A DNA stretch of 16,443 nt from Candidatus Latescibacterota bacterium (GCA_022825185.1 JAJDYK010000123.1:1-16443); one strand, 5' to 3'; shown: positions 6,942-13,340, numbered from the stretch's first letter. Made by a program: numbers and translations. The notes: a model not told the origin generated them from the sequence alone.

Positions 6942-7961
6942 CTACTGGAGCAGCAGCAGCTTGCGGACTTCGGTGTAGTTCCCGGCTCGCAACTGGTAGA
7001 GGTACACTCCGCTAGTTACCGCTTGTCCCGCTTGGTCGCGGCCGTCCCAGCGCACTGAGAACGACCCAGCCGCGCTAGGTCCTTGGACGAGCACGGCTAC
7101 TGGCTGGCCGAGCAGGTTGTAGATTGTCAGCTCGACTTGGCTCGGCTGCGGCAGCGCAAAGCGGATTACGGTCTCGCCGTTGAAAGGGTTGGGCGCGTTC
7201 TGGGCTAGCGAAAAGGCTTGGGGAGCGGACGCCTGATCAGATGTCTCCACCGCCGTTTCGTCTGCTTCTTCCGCTTCCTCCGTTTCCCCCGCTTCCGTAT
7301 TGAAGCTGTCGAACAGCTCTTGGATGTTGGCCGTTTCGATTATTTCGACCTTTTCCTCTGCTTCGACTGCTTCCTCTTCTTCGACGGTTTCGACCGTTTT
7401 CTCTTCTTCGACTGCTTCCTCTGTTTCCTCTTCTTCGATCGTTTCTACTACTTCTTCCTCCAATGGAGGCAGATCGGCCAATGCCAGCAGCACCTCGTCG
7501 CGGAGTTCGTCCATGGGGATCAGGGAAGTGGTCTTGAAGCGGATGAATCCCTCGTGGTCGATAATGGCAAAGGTCTGGTAGGTTTGCCCGTACTCGGTCG
7601 CCATCTGGCCGGCATTCAATAGGAAGGGCATAGTTACGCCCTTGCCCAAGCGCCAGCGGGTCCGCACTTGTTCAGCCGTGCCGTCCCACGTATCGGCCCC
7701 CAAGGCGACAAAGCGCTCATCGGCAAACTCCTGCCAGAGTTCTTCAAAGCTCTCGGCACGCGAGAGACAGACCGGTCAGCTATAGCCCAAAAAGAAAATC
7801 AGCACGACTTGGCCATCGAAGTCGCTCAGGGTTGCTTGGCCGCCGTCGAGCCGGTCTAAGCGGAAATTAGGGGCCGGATCGCCTACTCGCTGAGCTTGGG
7901 CATCTAAGGCAAAGGCTCCCAATACCGCTAAAGTTGTCAAGCTCACTAAAGACTTTTTCAC
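6942..7961 (-). CDS. Selenocysteine-containing redoxin with C-terminal sorting domain (TGA read as Sec62)
   Basis: Read through one TGA (7776-7778), the frame gives 339 residues. GTG 7961 follows AAGGAGG by six bases. Residues 1-24 are a signal peptide (ending AQAQ). Residues about 25-165 form a TlpA/AhpC-type redoxin: RVGDPAPNFRL, then VVLIFFLGYS-U62-P-V-C65, in which the TGA takes the place of the nucleophilic Cys of CxxC, then FVALGADTWD and FAIIDHEGFI. Residues about 166-246 are a Glu-rich linker. Residues about 250-339 form a FlgD-like/type 9-style C-terminal domain: LAQNAPNPFNGETVIRFALP, IYNLLGQPV, SGVYLYQL, RKLLLLQ. The likely product is a secreted or surface-anchored thiol/selenol oxidoreductase. 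The stop of the upstream NHL gene overlaps its ribosome site, so translation is coupled. The alternative is a nonsense mutation or sequencing error that split a Cys protein in two. I favour selenoprotein because of exact placement, frame conservation and the downstream hairpin. Confidence 0.75.
7361..7422. repeat. Short direct repeat coding for the Glu-rich linker
   Basis: The 17-base sequence CTTCGACTGCTTCCTCT occurs at 7361-7377 and again at 7406-7422, exactly 45 bases (15 codons) apart and in frame. It lies in a pyrimidine-rich (plus strand) tract at about 7256-7470 that encodes runs such as VETVEEEEAVEAEE. Slippage-prone expansion of a flexible acidic spacer is likely. Confidence 0.75.
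7750..7766 (-). promoter_or_regulatory. SECIS-like hairpin just after the in-frame TGA
   Basis: In the mRNA, nine bases after the UGA, CUCUCG pairs perfectly with CGAGAG around the five-base loop CGUGC. The loop begins 15 bases after the UGA, and G is the second loop base, followed by U. Known bacterial SECIS elements are coding-region hairpins shortly after UGA with an unpaired G early in a small apical loop. The spacing here is at the short edge of the range I remember (about 16 bases or more), so this is suggestive and not conclusive. Confidence 0.5.
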
Positions 7962-7972
7962 AGTGAACCTCC

Positions 7973-8833
7973 TTAGTTTTGCCGCACGAACTTTTGGATG
8001 CGGTGGTCGGTTTGCACTTCCCCCACGTAGAGATCGCCTTTTGAATCCATCCAGATGCCGTGGGGACAGCCGAGGAATTCTCCCGGCGCGTCGATGCGCT
8101 CGCCCGACCCCCACTGCGCGAGCCATTCGCCGTCGAGGTTGAGAATGCTCACCCGCTGGTCGAGTTCCGCGACATAGACCGTATCGCCGTCGAGGAAGAT
8201 CGTATCGGGGTGGTGAAAGCCGCCCCATTCCTCTAGGTAATTGCCGTCGGTGTCGAAGAACTGGATGCGGTTGTTGGCGCGGTCGGTCACCATCAGCCGT
8301 CCGCGCTGGTCGAAGCGCACGCAGTGGGGCAGATCGAATTCCCCCGGGCCGATGCCGGGGCGGCCCCACGTCTTGATGAATTCGCCGTCGGGTGAATACT
8401 TGTGGATGCAGGCGTTGCCGTAGCCGTCGGACACGTAGATACAGCCGTCGGCGTCGAGCGCCAAGTCGGTGGGCAGCCGGAAGGGCTGGCCTTCCGCGCC
8501 TTCTTGGTCTGGCGTTCCCAAGGTCAGCAGCAATTCGCCGTCGCGGGTGAACTTGTGGACGCAGTGGGTTTCGCGCTCGACGCACCAGATTTGGTCTCGG
8601 TCGTCGATAAAGATGCCGTGGGCGTCCTTGAGCACCTCTTCGCCCCACGAGGCGACGAAGCGTCCTTCGCGGTCGAAGACGATCATGGGACGCTCGCTGC
8701 GGCTGTACACATAGACCCGATCCTCGGAATCGCAAGCGACCGCCGGAACCCAGCCAAAGCGCCAGCCTTCCGGCAACTCGAACCAGTCCTGCTGGACTTC
8801 ATAGGTGAATGCTCCGCTGCCTACTAAGGTCAT
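7973..8833 (-). CDS. NHL-repeat beta-propeller protein
   Basis: A 286-residue protein made almost entirely of NHL-type propeller blades. Repeating units follow the pattern D-x-x-G-x-(I/V)-Y-V-x-(D/E) ... N-x-x-I/V-x-x-F/Y-x-x-D/G-G-x-(F/Y)-(I/L)-x-x-W-G, for example residues in YVSDGYGNACIHKYSPDGEF and GPGEFDLPHCVRFDQRGRL. Propellers of this kind appear in peptidyl-hydroxyglycine alpha-amidating lyase-like proteins and in NHLRC2. No signal peptide is visible, so it is probably cytoplasmic. ATG 8833 has GAGGAG six bases upstream. Its TAA (7973-7975) overlaps the ribosome site of the selenoredoxin gene, which indicates coupled translation. It may bind a ligand or partner; an enzymatic role cannot be shown from sequence alone. 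Confidence 0.85.
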   Translation of the reverse strand: MTLVGSGAFTYEVQQDWFELPEGWRFGWVPAVACDSEDRVYVYSRSERPMIVFDREGRFVASWGEEVLKDAHGIFIDDRDQIWCVERETHCVHKFTRDGELLLTLGTPDQEGAEGQPFRLPTDLALDADGCIYVSDGYGNACIHKYSPDGEFIKTWGRPGIGPGEFDLPHCVRFDQRGRLMVTDRANNRIQFFDTDGNYLEEWGGFHHPDTIFLDGDTVYVAELDQRVSILNLDGEWLAQWGSGERIDAPGEFLGCPHGIWMDSKGDLYVGEVQTDHRIQKFVRQN

Positions 8834-8866
8834 GGGATGCTCCTCTTGGCAATTGTCTGTGTACTT

Positions 8867-8892
8867 CTGCGTGAATAACTGACGTTACGCAG
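8867..8892. repeat. Intergenic inverted repeat, 8-bp arms
   Basis: CTGCGTGA (8867-8874) pairs with TTACGCAG (8885-8892), including one G-T pair, around a ten-base loop. It lies between the aldo/keto reductase end and the NHL gene start. It could be an operator for the NHL-selenoredoxin unit or an mRNA hairpin. No T-run follows on either strand. Confidence 0.45.
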
Positions 8893-8896
8893 TAAG

Positions 8897-8914
8897 GGCG
8901 GTTCGAGAACCACC
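8897..8914 (-). repeat. Intergenic hairpin after the aldo/keto reductase gene
   Basis: GGCGGTTCGAGAACCACC forms a seven-base-pair stem (one G-T pair) with a four-base loop, beginning seven bases past the reductase stop in the direction of transcription. Its position suits a transcript end or processing signal. It lacks a following U-tract, so a classical intrinsic terminator is not supported. Confidence 0.42.
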
Positions 8915-8920
8915 TCTACC

Positions 8921-9844
8921 TTAAATTTTCCGCAATTTTTCTATTTCATCGGCAGATAAAAGCTGTGCTCCGGCTGCGGCGTTGGCGCGGGCTTGGGCCG
9001 CCGACTTGGCACCGGGAATGGCCACTGGCGCGGCTGGATGAGAAATGACGTACTGGAGGGCTTTTTCCACCATGGCCTCGCCGGGCGCGGCGACTTCGGC
9101 GAGTCGCTCGACTTGTGCCAACTGGGCCTCGAATTTGGTGCGCTGTGGCTCGCCGGTGTTGAAGGACTGCCGAATTTCGTCGGTAAAAACCGACTCCTTG
9201 GTGTAGCGGCCAGACAAAAGCCCCTTGGCCAGCGGCCCCCTCACTAGCACGGCAATGCCGTGCTCTTGGCAATAGGGCAAAAGCTCGGCCTCGGCTTGGA
9301 GGTTGACCAGTGAATAGTCTATCTCCACCACTGAGCAGTCGCCTCGGGCGTTGAAGCGCTGGAGCACTTCTAAGCTATCGGTCGAAATGCCAAAGGTCCG
9401 CAGCCGCCCTTCCTCGACGAGCGCGGCAAAGGCGTCCAAGTAAATCGACGGATCGGCGATGTTGCCGTCGTGGCACAGCAGCACATCGTGCCAGTCGCTG
9501 CGCAGCCGGTGCAGGGAGGCGTGGGCGCACAGGCGGATCATATCGACCGTGGTTTTGGGCACGCCCTGCCCGGTGCGCGCCCCCCAATTGCCGATTTTGC
9601 TGACGACAAAAACTTGGTGCCGGATGCCAGCCAAGGCGCGTCCCAACCGCTCCTCAGACAGCCCATTGGGCGTGCCGTAGGACTCAGCCGCGTCGAAGAG
9701 ATTGACGCCGCAGTCAAAGGCCGTGCGCACCGTGTCCCAAGCGGTGGCTTCGTCGATAGGCCCCCATTGGTTGCCGATGTTCCAAGTTCCCAAACCGATG
9801 GCCGAGACCTGCCAGCCCGTCCGGCCAAATGCTCTGTACAACAT
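8921..9844 (-). CDS. Aldo/keto reductase
   Basis: A 307-residue NAD(P)H-dependent oxidoreductase of the aldo/keto reductase (TIM-barrel) superfamily. The tetrad is complete: D51 and Y56 in NLFDAAESYG, K83 in VVSKIG, and H125 in LLCHDG. The N-terminal RTGWQVSAIGLGTWNIG and C-terminal VAIPGAKSAAQARANAAA (cofactor phosphate-binding region) match the family. ATG 9844 is preceded by AAAGGAG seven bases upstream. The substrate is unknown; a sugar or carbonyl compound is likely. It lies upstream of the NHL gene on the same strand with an 87-base gap containing two hairpins, so co-transcription is uncertain. It diverges from the small membrane protein/msrA unit. Confidence 0.93.
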   Translation of the reverse strand: MLYRAFGRTGWQVSAIGLGTWNIGNQWGPIDEATAWDTVRTAFDCGVNLFDAAESYGTPNGLSEERLGRALAGIRHQVFVVSKIGNWGARTGQGVPKTTVDMIRLCAHASLHRLRSDWHDVLLCHDGNIADPSIYLDAFAALVEEGRLRTFGISTDSLEVLQRFNARGDCSVVEIDYSLVNLQAEAELLPYCQEHGIAVLVRGPLAKGLLSGRYTKESVFTDEIRQSFNTGEPQRTKFEAQLAQVERLAEVAAPGEAMVEKALQYVISHPAAPVAIPGAKSAAQARANAAAGAQLLSADEIEKLRKI

Positions 9845-9954
9845 GTGTTGTCTCCTTTCTGCGTTTCAAGGTAAGAGACTGTCTGCGCTGGTCAAGCGGT
9901 GCGCGTTGCCGGGGAGCGCGGAGGTTCCTACCTTAAAGTCATTTGGAGGATGCT

Positions 9955-10155
9955 ATGGAATACTTTGGCAAAGGGCTGTACCTGATTTTCTTTGCGCTAG
10001 TCTTCTGGTTCGTCCATCGGGCTCAGGGTCGCGGCCTCGGCCGCCTCGTCGAGGACAATCACCGGGCCCACGAGCGGGTCCACCACACCCTAGAGGAACA
10101 CCCGGAGGGCGGCACGTGGCGACAATACAAGCAGTGGATGGAGGACGCAAAATGA
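9955..10155 (+). CDS. Small single-pass membrane protein
   Basis: A 66-residue protein with one hydrophobic segment (about residues 5-24, YFGKGLYLIFFALVFWFV), followed by a positively charged stretch and a His/Glu-rich cytoplasmic tail. ATG 9955 has GGAGG five bases upstream; the TTG at 9943 overlaps that site and is not a credible start. Its TGA overlaps the MsrA ATG in an ATGA arrangement, which indicates coupled translation. I do not recognise a family. It may anchor or regulate something at the membrane, but the sequence does not show what. Confidence 0.75.
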   Translation: MEYFGKGLYLIFFALVFWFVHRAQGRGLGRLVEDNHRAHERVHHTLEEHPEGGTWRQYKQWMEDAK

Positions 10156-10694
10156 GTTTGGAAACTACTACCTTGGGCGCGGGTTGCTTTTGGTGCGTCG
10201 AAGCTGTGTACCAAGATCTGCGGGGCGTTGCCAGCGCGGTCTCTGGCTATATGGGCGGCGCGTTGGAGCATCCCACGTACGAGGCTGTTTGCAGTGGTCG
10301 GACTGGTCACGCCGAGGTCGTACAACTGCAATTCGACCCCGAGGTCATCAGCTTTGACGACGTGCTCTACATCTTCTGGCGCACGCACGACCCTACGACG
10401 CTCAACCGCCAGGGCGCAGACCGCGGCACCCAGTACCGCTCGGTGATTTTCTACCACAGTCCTGAACAGCAAGCGGCGGCTGTCGCCTCCAAAACCGCTG
10501 CGGACGAGAGCGACCTGTGGGCCGATCCGATTGTGACTGAGATCGCGCCCGCTAGCGCCTTTTGGTCGGCCGAGGATTACCACCAAAACTACTACCGGCT
10601 CAATCCCAACCAGCCCTACTGCGCGATAGTCATCGATCCCAAGATGCAGGCGTTCCGCCAGAAGTTTGCCGACCGCCTCCAGCCGACGGCCTAA
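10152..10694 (+). CDS. msrA: Peptide methionine sulfoxide reductase MsrA
   Basis: A 180-residue MsrA, which reduces methionine-S-sulfoxide in proteins and free methionine. The catalytic motif G-C-F-W-C is at residues 11-15, with C12 as nucleophile, encoded by a normal Cys codon and not TGA. The conserved YMGG (33-36), PTYEAVCSGRTGHAEVV (41-57) and GTQYRSVIF (92-100) blocks are all present. C47 and the late C157 are candidate resolving cysteines. There is no MsrB fusion and no signal peptide, so it is cytoplasmic. The ATG overlaps the stop of the preceding small membrane gene, and the acetyltransferase begins five bases after its stop, giving a compact three-gene operon. Confidence 0.97.
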   Translation: MSLETTTLGAGCFWCVEAVYQDLRGVASAVSGYMGGALEHPTYEAVCSGRTGHAEVVQLQFDPEVISFDDVLYIFWRTHDPTTLNRQGADRGTQYRSVIFYHSPEQQAAAVASKTAADESDLWADPIVTEIAPASAFWSAEDYHQNYYRLNPNQPYCAIVIDPKMQAFRQKFADRLQPTA

Positions 10695-10699
10695 GCATC

Positions 10700-11851
10700 G
10701 TGTCCACTGCCATCAGTCGGCTGCATGCCGAGGATTTTGAAGAGGCCCTCGACGTCCTCAACCTCGCCTTTGGCAAAGCGCCGCCCCGGGATTTTGAGGC
10801 CATTTTGCCGGCCTTGTATCGACGCGGGGAAGAGGAGATGAGTTGGAACTTTGCTCTGCGCGAAAACGGCCGCATTCGCGCCATCGTCGGGTTGTTTCCC
10901 CTTGCGTACCGATGGGGAGGTGAGATCCTGCGCGTGGCGGGTATCGGCGGCGTTTCCTGCCATCCGCACGCCCGCGGTCAGGGCTACATGCAGCAACTCA
11001 TGGCCCATTGCGTCGAGGTCGCGCCCGCCGAGGGTTTTCACCTGTCTTGGTTGGGGGGCCAGCGCCAGCGCTACGGCTATTTTGGCTACGAGAAGTGCGG
11101 CGTGTACTACCGACTGACGCTGAGCCAAACCAATGTGCGCCATACCTTGGGAGACGTCGATTTTGGGATTGACTTTCTCCCGCTTGAGCGCGAGGATCGC
11201 ACGCACCTGCAGGGCGTGATCGGCCTGCACGACGCCCAGCCGTTTCGCGGGGTGCGCGCTCCGCACCGCTTCTACAACCTGCTCTTGAGTTGGGGGCACC
11301 GGCCCTACGTGGCGCACTCGCGTGATGGCCGCATGATCGGCTATCTCGTGGCCCAGGCCGACCGGACGTGCGTTACCGAATTGTTAGCTGTAAATGAGGG
11401 CGAGCCGGAGCTGGAGATAGCCGCTGCTTGGGTGCAGCGCTATGGGAATACTAGCTTTGAGCTGCCGCCTTGGAGCCGCCTCCTGCCCAAGCTGGCCCGG
11501 CTCAGCGAAGGTGTGAGTGCGTCGAGTTCGGGCAATTGGCAGATTTTCGATTGGGCGGCGACGCTCGATGCCTTGCTCAAGACGCGCGCCGCACTGGTGC
11601 CCCTGATGGACGGCGCGGTCGTCGTGGAGATTGCGGGCTACGGCCGGGTTGCGCTGGAGGTGCGGGGTGACGACGCGCAGTGCGTTCTGACTGAGGCTGC
11701 TCCCGTGCTACAGATGGATGCGTTCACGGCCATGCGTCTGCTCTGTGGCCCTTTGTCCCCCGCGCTCGTGTCGCCCTTGCCTGCTGCGGCTGCTCCATTA
11801 GAACAGTGGTGTCCGCTGCCGCTTTTTTGGGGCCGCCAAGACGGGGTCTAA
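10700..11851 (+). CDS. Eis-like GNAT N-acetyltransferase
   Basis: A 383-residue protein with an N-terminal GNAT domain whose acetyl-CoA loop is VSCHPHARGQGYMQQLM (about residues 85-101, R92-G-x-G95). This is followed by WLGGQRQRYGYFGYEKCG, typical of Eis-type enzymes. A second GNAT-like half (about 140-280) and a C-terminal sterol-carrier-like segment (about 290-380, with VVVEIAGYGRVALEVRG) complete the three-part layout and length of that family. Eis enzymes acetylate amines such as aminoglycosides; the substrate here is unknown. Start choice: the frame opens at 10562 inside msrA; GTG 10700, five bases after the msrA stop, is the first sensible start. It is the last gene of the operon. Confidence 0.85.
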   Translation: MSTAISRLHAEDFEEALDVLNLAFGKAPPRDFEAILPALYRRGEEEMSWNFALRENGRIRAIVGLFPLAYRWGGEILRVAGIGGVSCHPHARGQGYMQQLMAHCVEVAPAEGFHLSWLGGQRQRYGYFGYEKCGVYYRLTLSQTNVRHTLGDVDFGIDFLPLEREDRTHLQGVIGLHDAQPFRGVRAPHRFYNLLLSWGHRPYVAHSRDGRMIGYLVAQADRTCVTELLAVNEGEPELEIAAAWVQRYGNTSFELPPWSRLLPKLARLSEGVSASSSGNWQIFDWAATLDALLKTRAALVPLMDGAVVVEIAGYGRVALEVRGDDAQCVLTEAAPVLQMDAFTAMRLLCGPLSPALVSPLPAAAAPLEQWCPLPLFWGRQDGV

Positions 11852-11859
11852 TTCTGTAA

Positions 11860-12120
11860 TTAGCCGCTAAATGTCTTAAACGCCAGCCCTGCAATCGCTA
11901 AGATCGTCGTGATCTGCAGCGGTATCACCCAGCGGTAGAGCCGGTCAATTTTGTCGTCAAGGGCCTCGCGAGTCGCGTCGATTTTGGCGTCATTGGCGTC
12001 CAGCTTGGTTTCGATACGGCCTAGGCGGACGTCGATTTGCTCGACAATGCCCTCCAGCCGGGCGATGCGGCCCTCGTGATCTAGCGGATAAGGCCGCTCC
12101 GGTGGCAGTGGCTCACTCAT
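11860..12120 (-). CDS. Small coiled-coil protein with C-terminal membrane helix
   Basis: An 86-residue protein. Residues about 16-61 show heptad-like spacing (RIARLEGIVEQIDVRLGRIETKLDANDAKID...) and likely form a coiled coil. Residues 65-82 form a hydrophobic tail anchor. Proteins of this shape (for example holin-associated XhlA-like or DUF-type small membrane proteins) are common near many genes and I cannot assign a role. ATG 12120 has AGGAGG seven bases upstream, and that site overlaps the stop of a possible 20-residue upstream ORF. It ends eight bases from the convergent acetyltransferase gene. Confidence 0.78.
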   Translation of the reverse strand: MSEPLPPERPYPLDHEGRIARLEGIVEQIDVRLGRIETKLDANDAKIDATREALDDKIDRLYRWVIPLQITTILAIAGLAFKTFSG

Positions 12121-12124
12121 GATG

Positions 12125-12187
12125 CTACCTCCTCTTTGTTATCGCGGCGAGGTGCTGGGCAAAGGAGGATTCGCGGATGAGGTCCAT
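12125..12187 (-). CDS. Possible 20-residue leader ORF
   Basis: ATG 12187 has AAGGAG six bases upstream, and the ORF ends in TAG directly at the AGGAGG ribosome site of the coiled-coil gene. The peptide begins MDLIRESS and ends ITKRR. It could be a translational leader that couples to the downstream gene, or a chance ORF. The same frame remains open upstream to about 12334 without a good start codon. Confidence 0.33.
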   Translation of the reverse strand: MDLIRESSFAQHLAAITKRR

Positions 12188-12401
12188 GAGGTTCTCCTTG
12201 GAAACAACGGCCAAGACCGTCTGCTGATTATACGCCAAGCCGCTCAAAAGTGCTAACCCTGCGTCAATTGGGACTTGACGCGATATAGCAGCGGCGACTC
12301 GCTCACTCTTCTTGCAATATCCGTGCCAAGGCTAAGCACAGTGGGGCAGATGGGGTTGTGAGGGGCGCGACTGTTTCGGGTGCGATACATAGATGGAACC
12401 T
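12188..12401. other. Intergenic region with a degenerate coding remnant
   Basis: No convincing gene fills this stretch between the nucleoside hydrolase stop and the small ORF; it holds the promoter described separately. On the minus strand, the sequence around 12312-12330 reads LARILQEE then stop in one frame. It matches the 3' end of the dehydratase gene (LARILQNV, 1332-1350) at 17 of 19 bases, so this may be the tail of a decayed paralogue. The evidence is weak. Confidence 0.3.
12227..12256 (-). promoter_or_regulatory. Putative promoter for the small coiled-coil gene
   Basis: A perfect TATAAT lies at 12227-12232 (read on the minus strand), with TTAGCA (4/6 to the -35 consensus) at 12251-12256 and an 18-base spacer. 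It is about 40 bases before the short leader ORF and about 105 before the coiled-coil gene. Confidence 0.5.
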
Positions 12402-13337
12402 TTAAGGCGTCAATACACGCTCGGTGAATAGTTCGAGAAAGCGCGCTTGTTCCACGTCCACCGCACACGCTACGGGCCGCCCCAGCCGCTCTTGGTCGCT
12501 TGCCAAGGCGCGTTGGTCAACTACTACCTGTCCGGCGGTCAGCTCGCCAGAGGTCTCCACATCCACCCATAGTTGCTGCGTGCGAAAGAGTTGCGGCCAC
12601 AGGGCCGCGCCTAAGGCCACGGGATCATGCACGTGCATTCCGGCAGACCCGTAGTGCGCGGACTCAAAGGCGATTACTGGCTCACACGCTGCACGGCAAA
12701 ACGCCGCGTACGGACCTGTGCAGGCTTGCAAGGCGGCCTGCGCTAGCCAGACCTGATGGGTGGCGTCTAGTCCCACTAACACTAGCTCGGCCTCGGACGC
12801 GAGGACTTGGCGCGCAGCGTGCGGATCGGCGTAGAAATTGAACTCAGCCGCTGGCGTGATATTGCCCGGCACGCGCACGGCTCCGCCCATGATAACCACT
12901 TGACGCGCCTGTCGCAGCACACCCGGCATCCGTGCCTCGGCTCGCGCCAGGTTGGTCAACGGCCCGGTGGCGACGAGGATTATTTCTCCGGGGCGCGCTT
13001 GTAAGGTCTTCAGCAGAAATTCCACCCCGTCGCCTGCTGACGAGGTGCGCGCTTCGGGCAACTGGGCCGCGCCTAGACCGGTCGCGCCGTGTACGTCGTC
13101 CGCGGCGACCGGGTCACGCACCAAGGGCCGGTCTGCGCCAGCGTACACCGGAACGTCGGCGTGCCCCGCCCATTGCAATAGGCGCAGTGTGTTGTCGGTC
13201 GTCCGCGACAACGGCACATTGCCAGCTACGGTAGAGATGCCCACTAACTCGACCTCGGGAGAGGACAGGGCCAAAAGCAGGGCGAGGGCGTCGTCAACGC
13301 CTGTATCGACGTCCATGAGCAGGGGAGTTGCAGGCAT
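12402..13337 (-). CDS. Nucleoside hydrolase (inosine-uridine preferring family)
   Basis: A 311-residue enzyme that cleaves ribonucleosides into base and ribose in the cytoplasm. The signature Asp cluster D9-V-D11-T-G-V-D15-D16 supplies the calcium site and the general base. T124 (VATGPLTN), the N159-E165-N167 segment (GNITPAAEFN) and D238 (VHDPVAL) complete the expected active site. Length is normal. The base preference cannot be read from sequence. The ATG at 13337 lies three bases after the cupin stop, with an AGGA ribosome site inside the cupin end, so the two form an operon. The DTG in place of the commoner DPG in the motif is a mild variation. Confidence 0.94.
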   Translation of the reverse strand: MPATPLLMDVDTGVDDALALLLALSSPEVELVGISTVAGNVPLSRTTDNTLRLLQWAGHADVPVYAGADRPLVRDPVAADDVHGATGLGAAQLPEARTSSAGDGVEFLLKTLQARPGEIILVATGPLTNLARAEARMPGVLRQARQVVIMGGAVRVPGNITPAAEFNFYADPHAARQVLASEAELVLVGLDATHQVWLAQAALQACTGPYAAFCRAACEPVIAFESAHYGSAGMHVHDPVALGAALWPQLFRTQQLWVDVETSGELTAGQVVVDQRALASDQERLGRPVACAVDVEQARFLELFTERVLTP

Positions 13338-13340
13338 CGC

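Noticed and set aside
6942..7703. Treating the C-terminal part of the redoxin as a separate gene starting at TTG 7703
   Set aside because: The TTG lies in the middle of a redoxin strand (FVALGADTWD), there is no ribosome site, and the frame continues upstream to the TGA and beyond.
7776..7778. TGA as a reassigned sense codon (Trp or Gly)
   Set aside because: EamA, the outer-membrane protein, the 66-residue protein and the reductase at 13902 all end in TGA, and Trp positions use TGG. A general code change is not supported.
7776..8735. 319-residue minus-strand open frame ending at the TGA
   Set aside because: Its first part is an Arg-rich shadow of the NHL gene; only the last 61 codons, from GTG 7961, belong to a real gene.
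8897..8914. Classical intrinsic terminator
   Set aside because: The stem is good but no T-run follows on the minus strand, so I list it only as a hairpin.
9702..10151. Long extension of MsrA upstream
   Set aside because: It overlaps the divergent reductase and the small membrane gene in another frame. ATG 10152 gives the normal family length and start.
10185..10199. MsrA as a second selenoprotein
   Set aside because: Both positions of the GCFWC motif use TGC codons, so it is the ordinary Cys form.
12253..12468. 71-residue minus-strand open frame
   Set aside because: It overlaps the 3' end of the nucleoside hydrolase in another frame, has no ribosome site or recognisable family, and appears to be chance.
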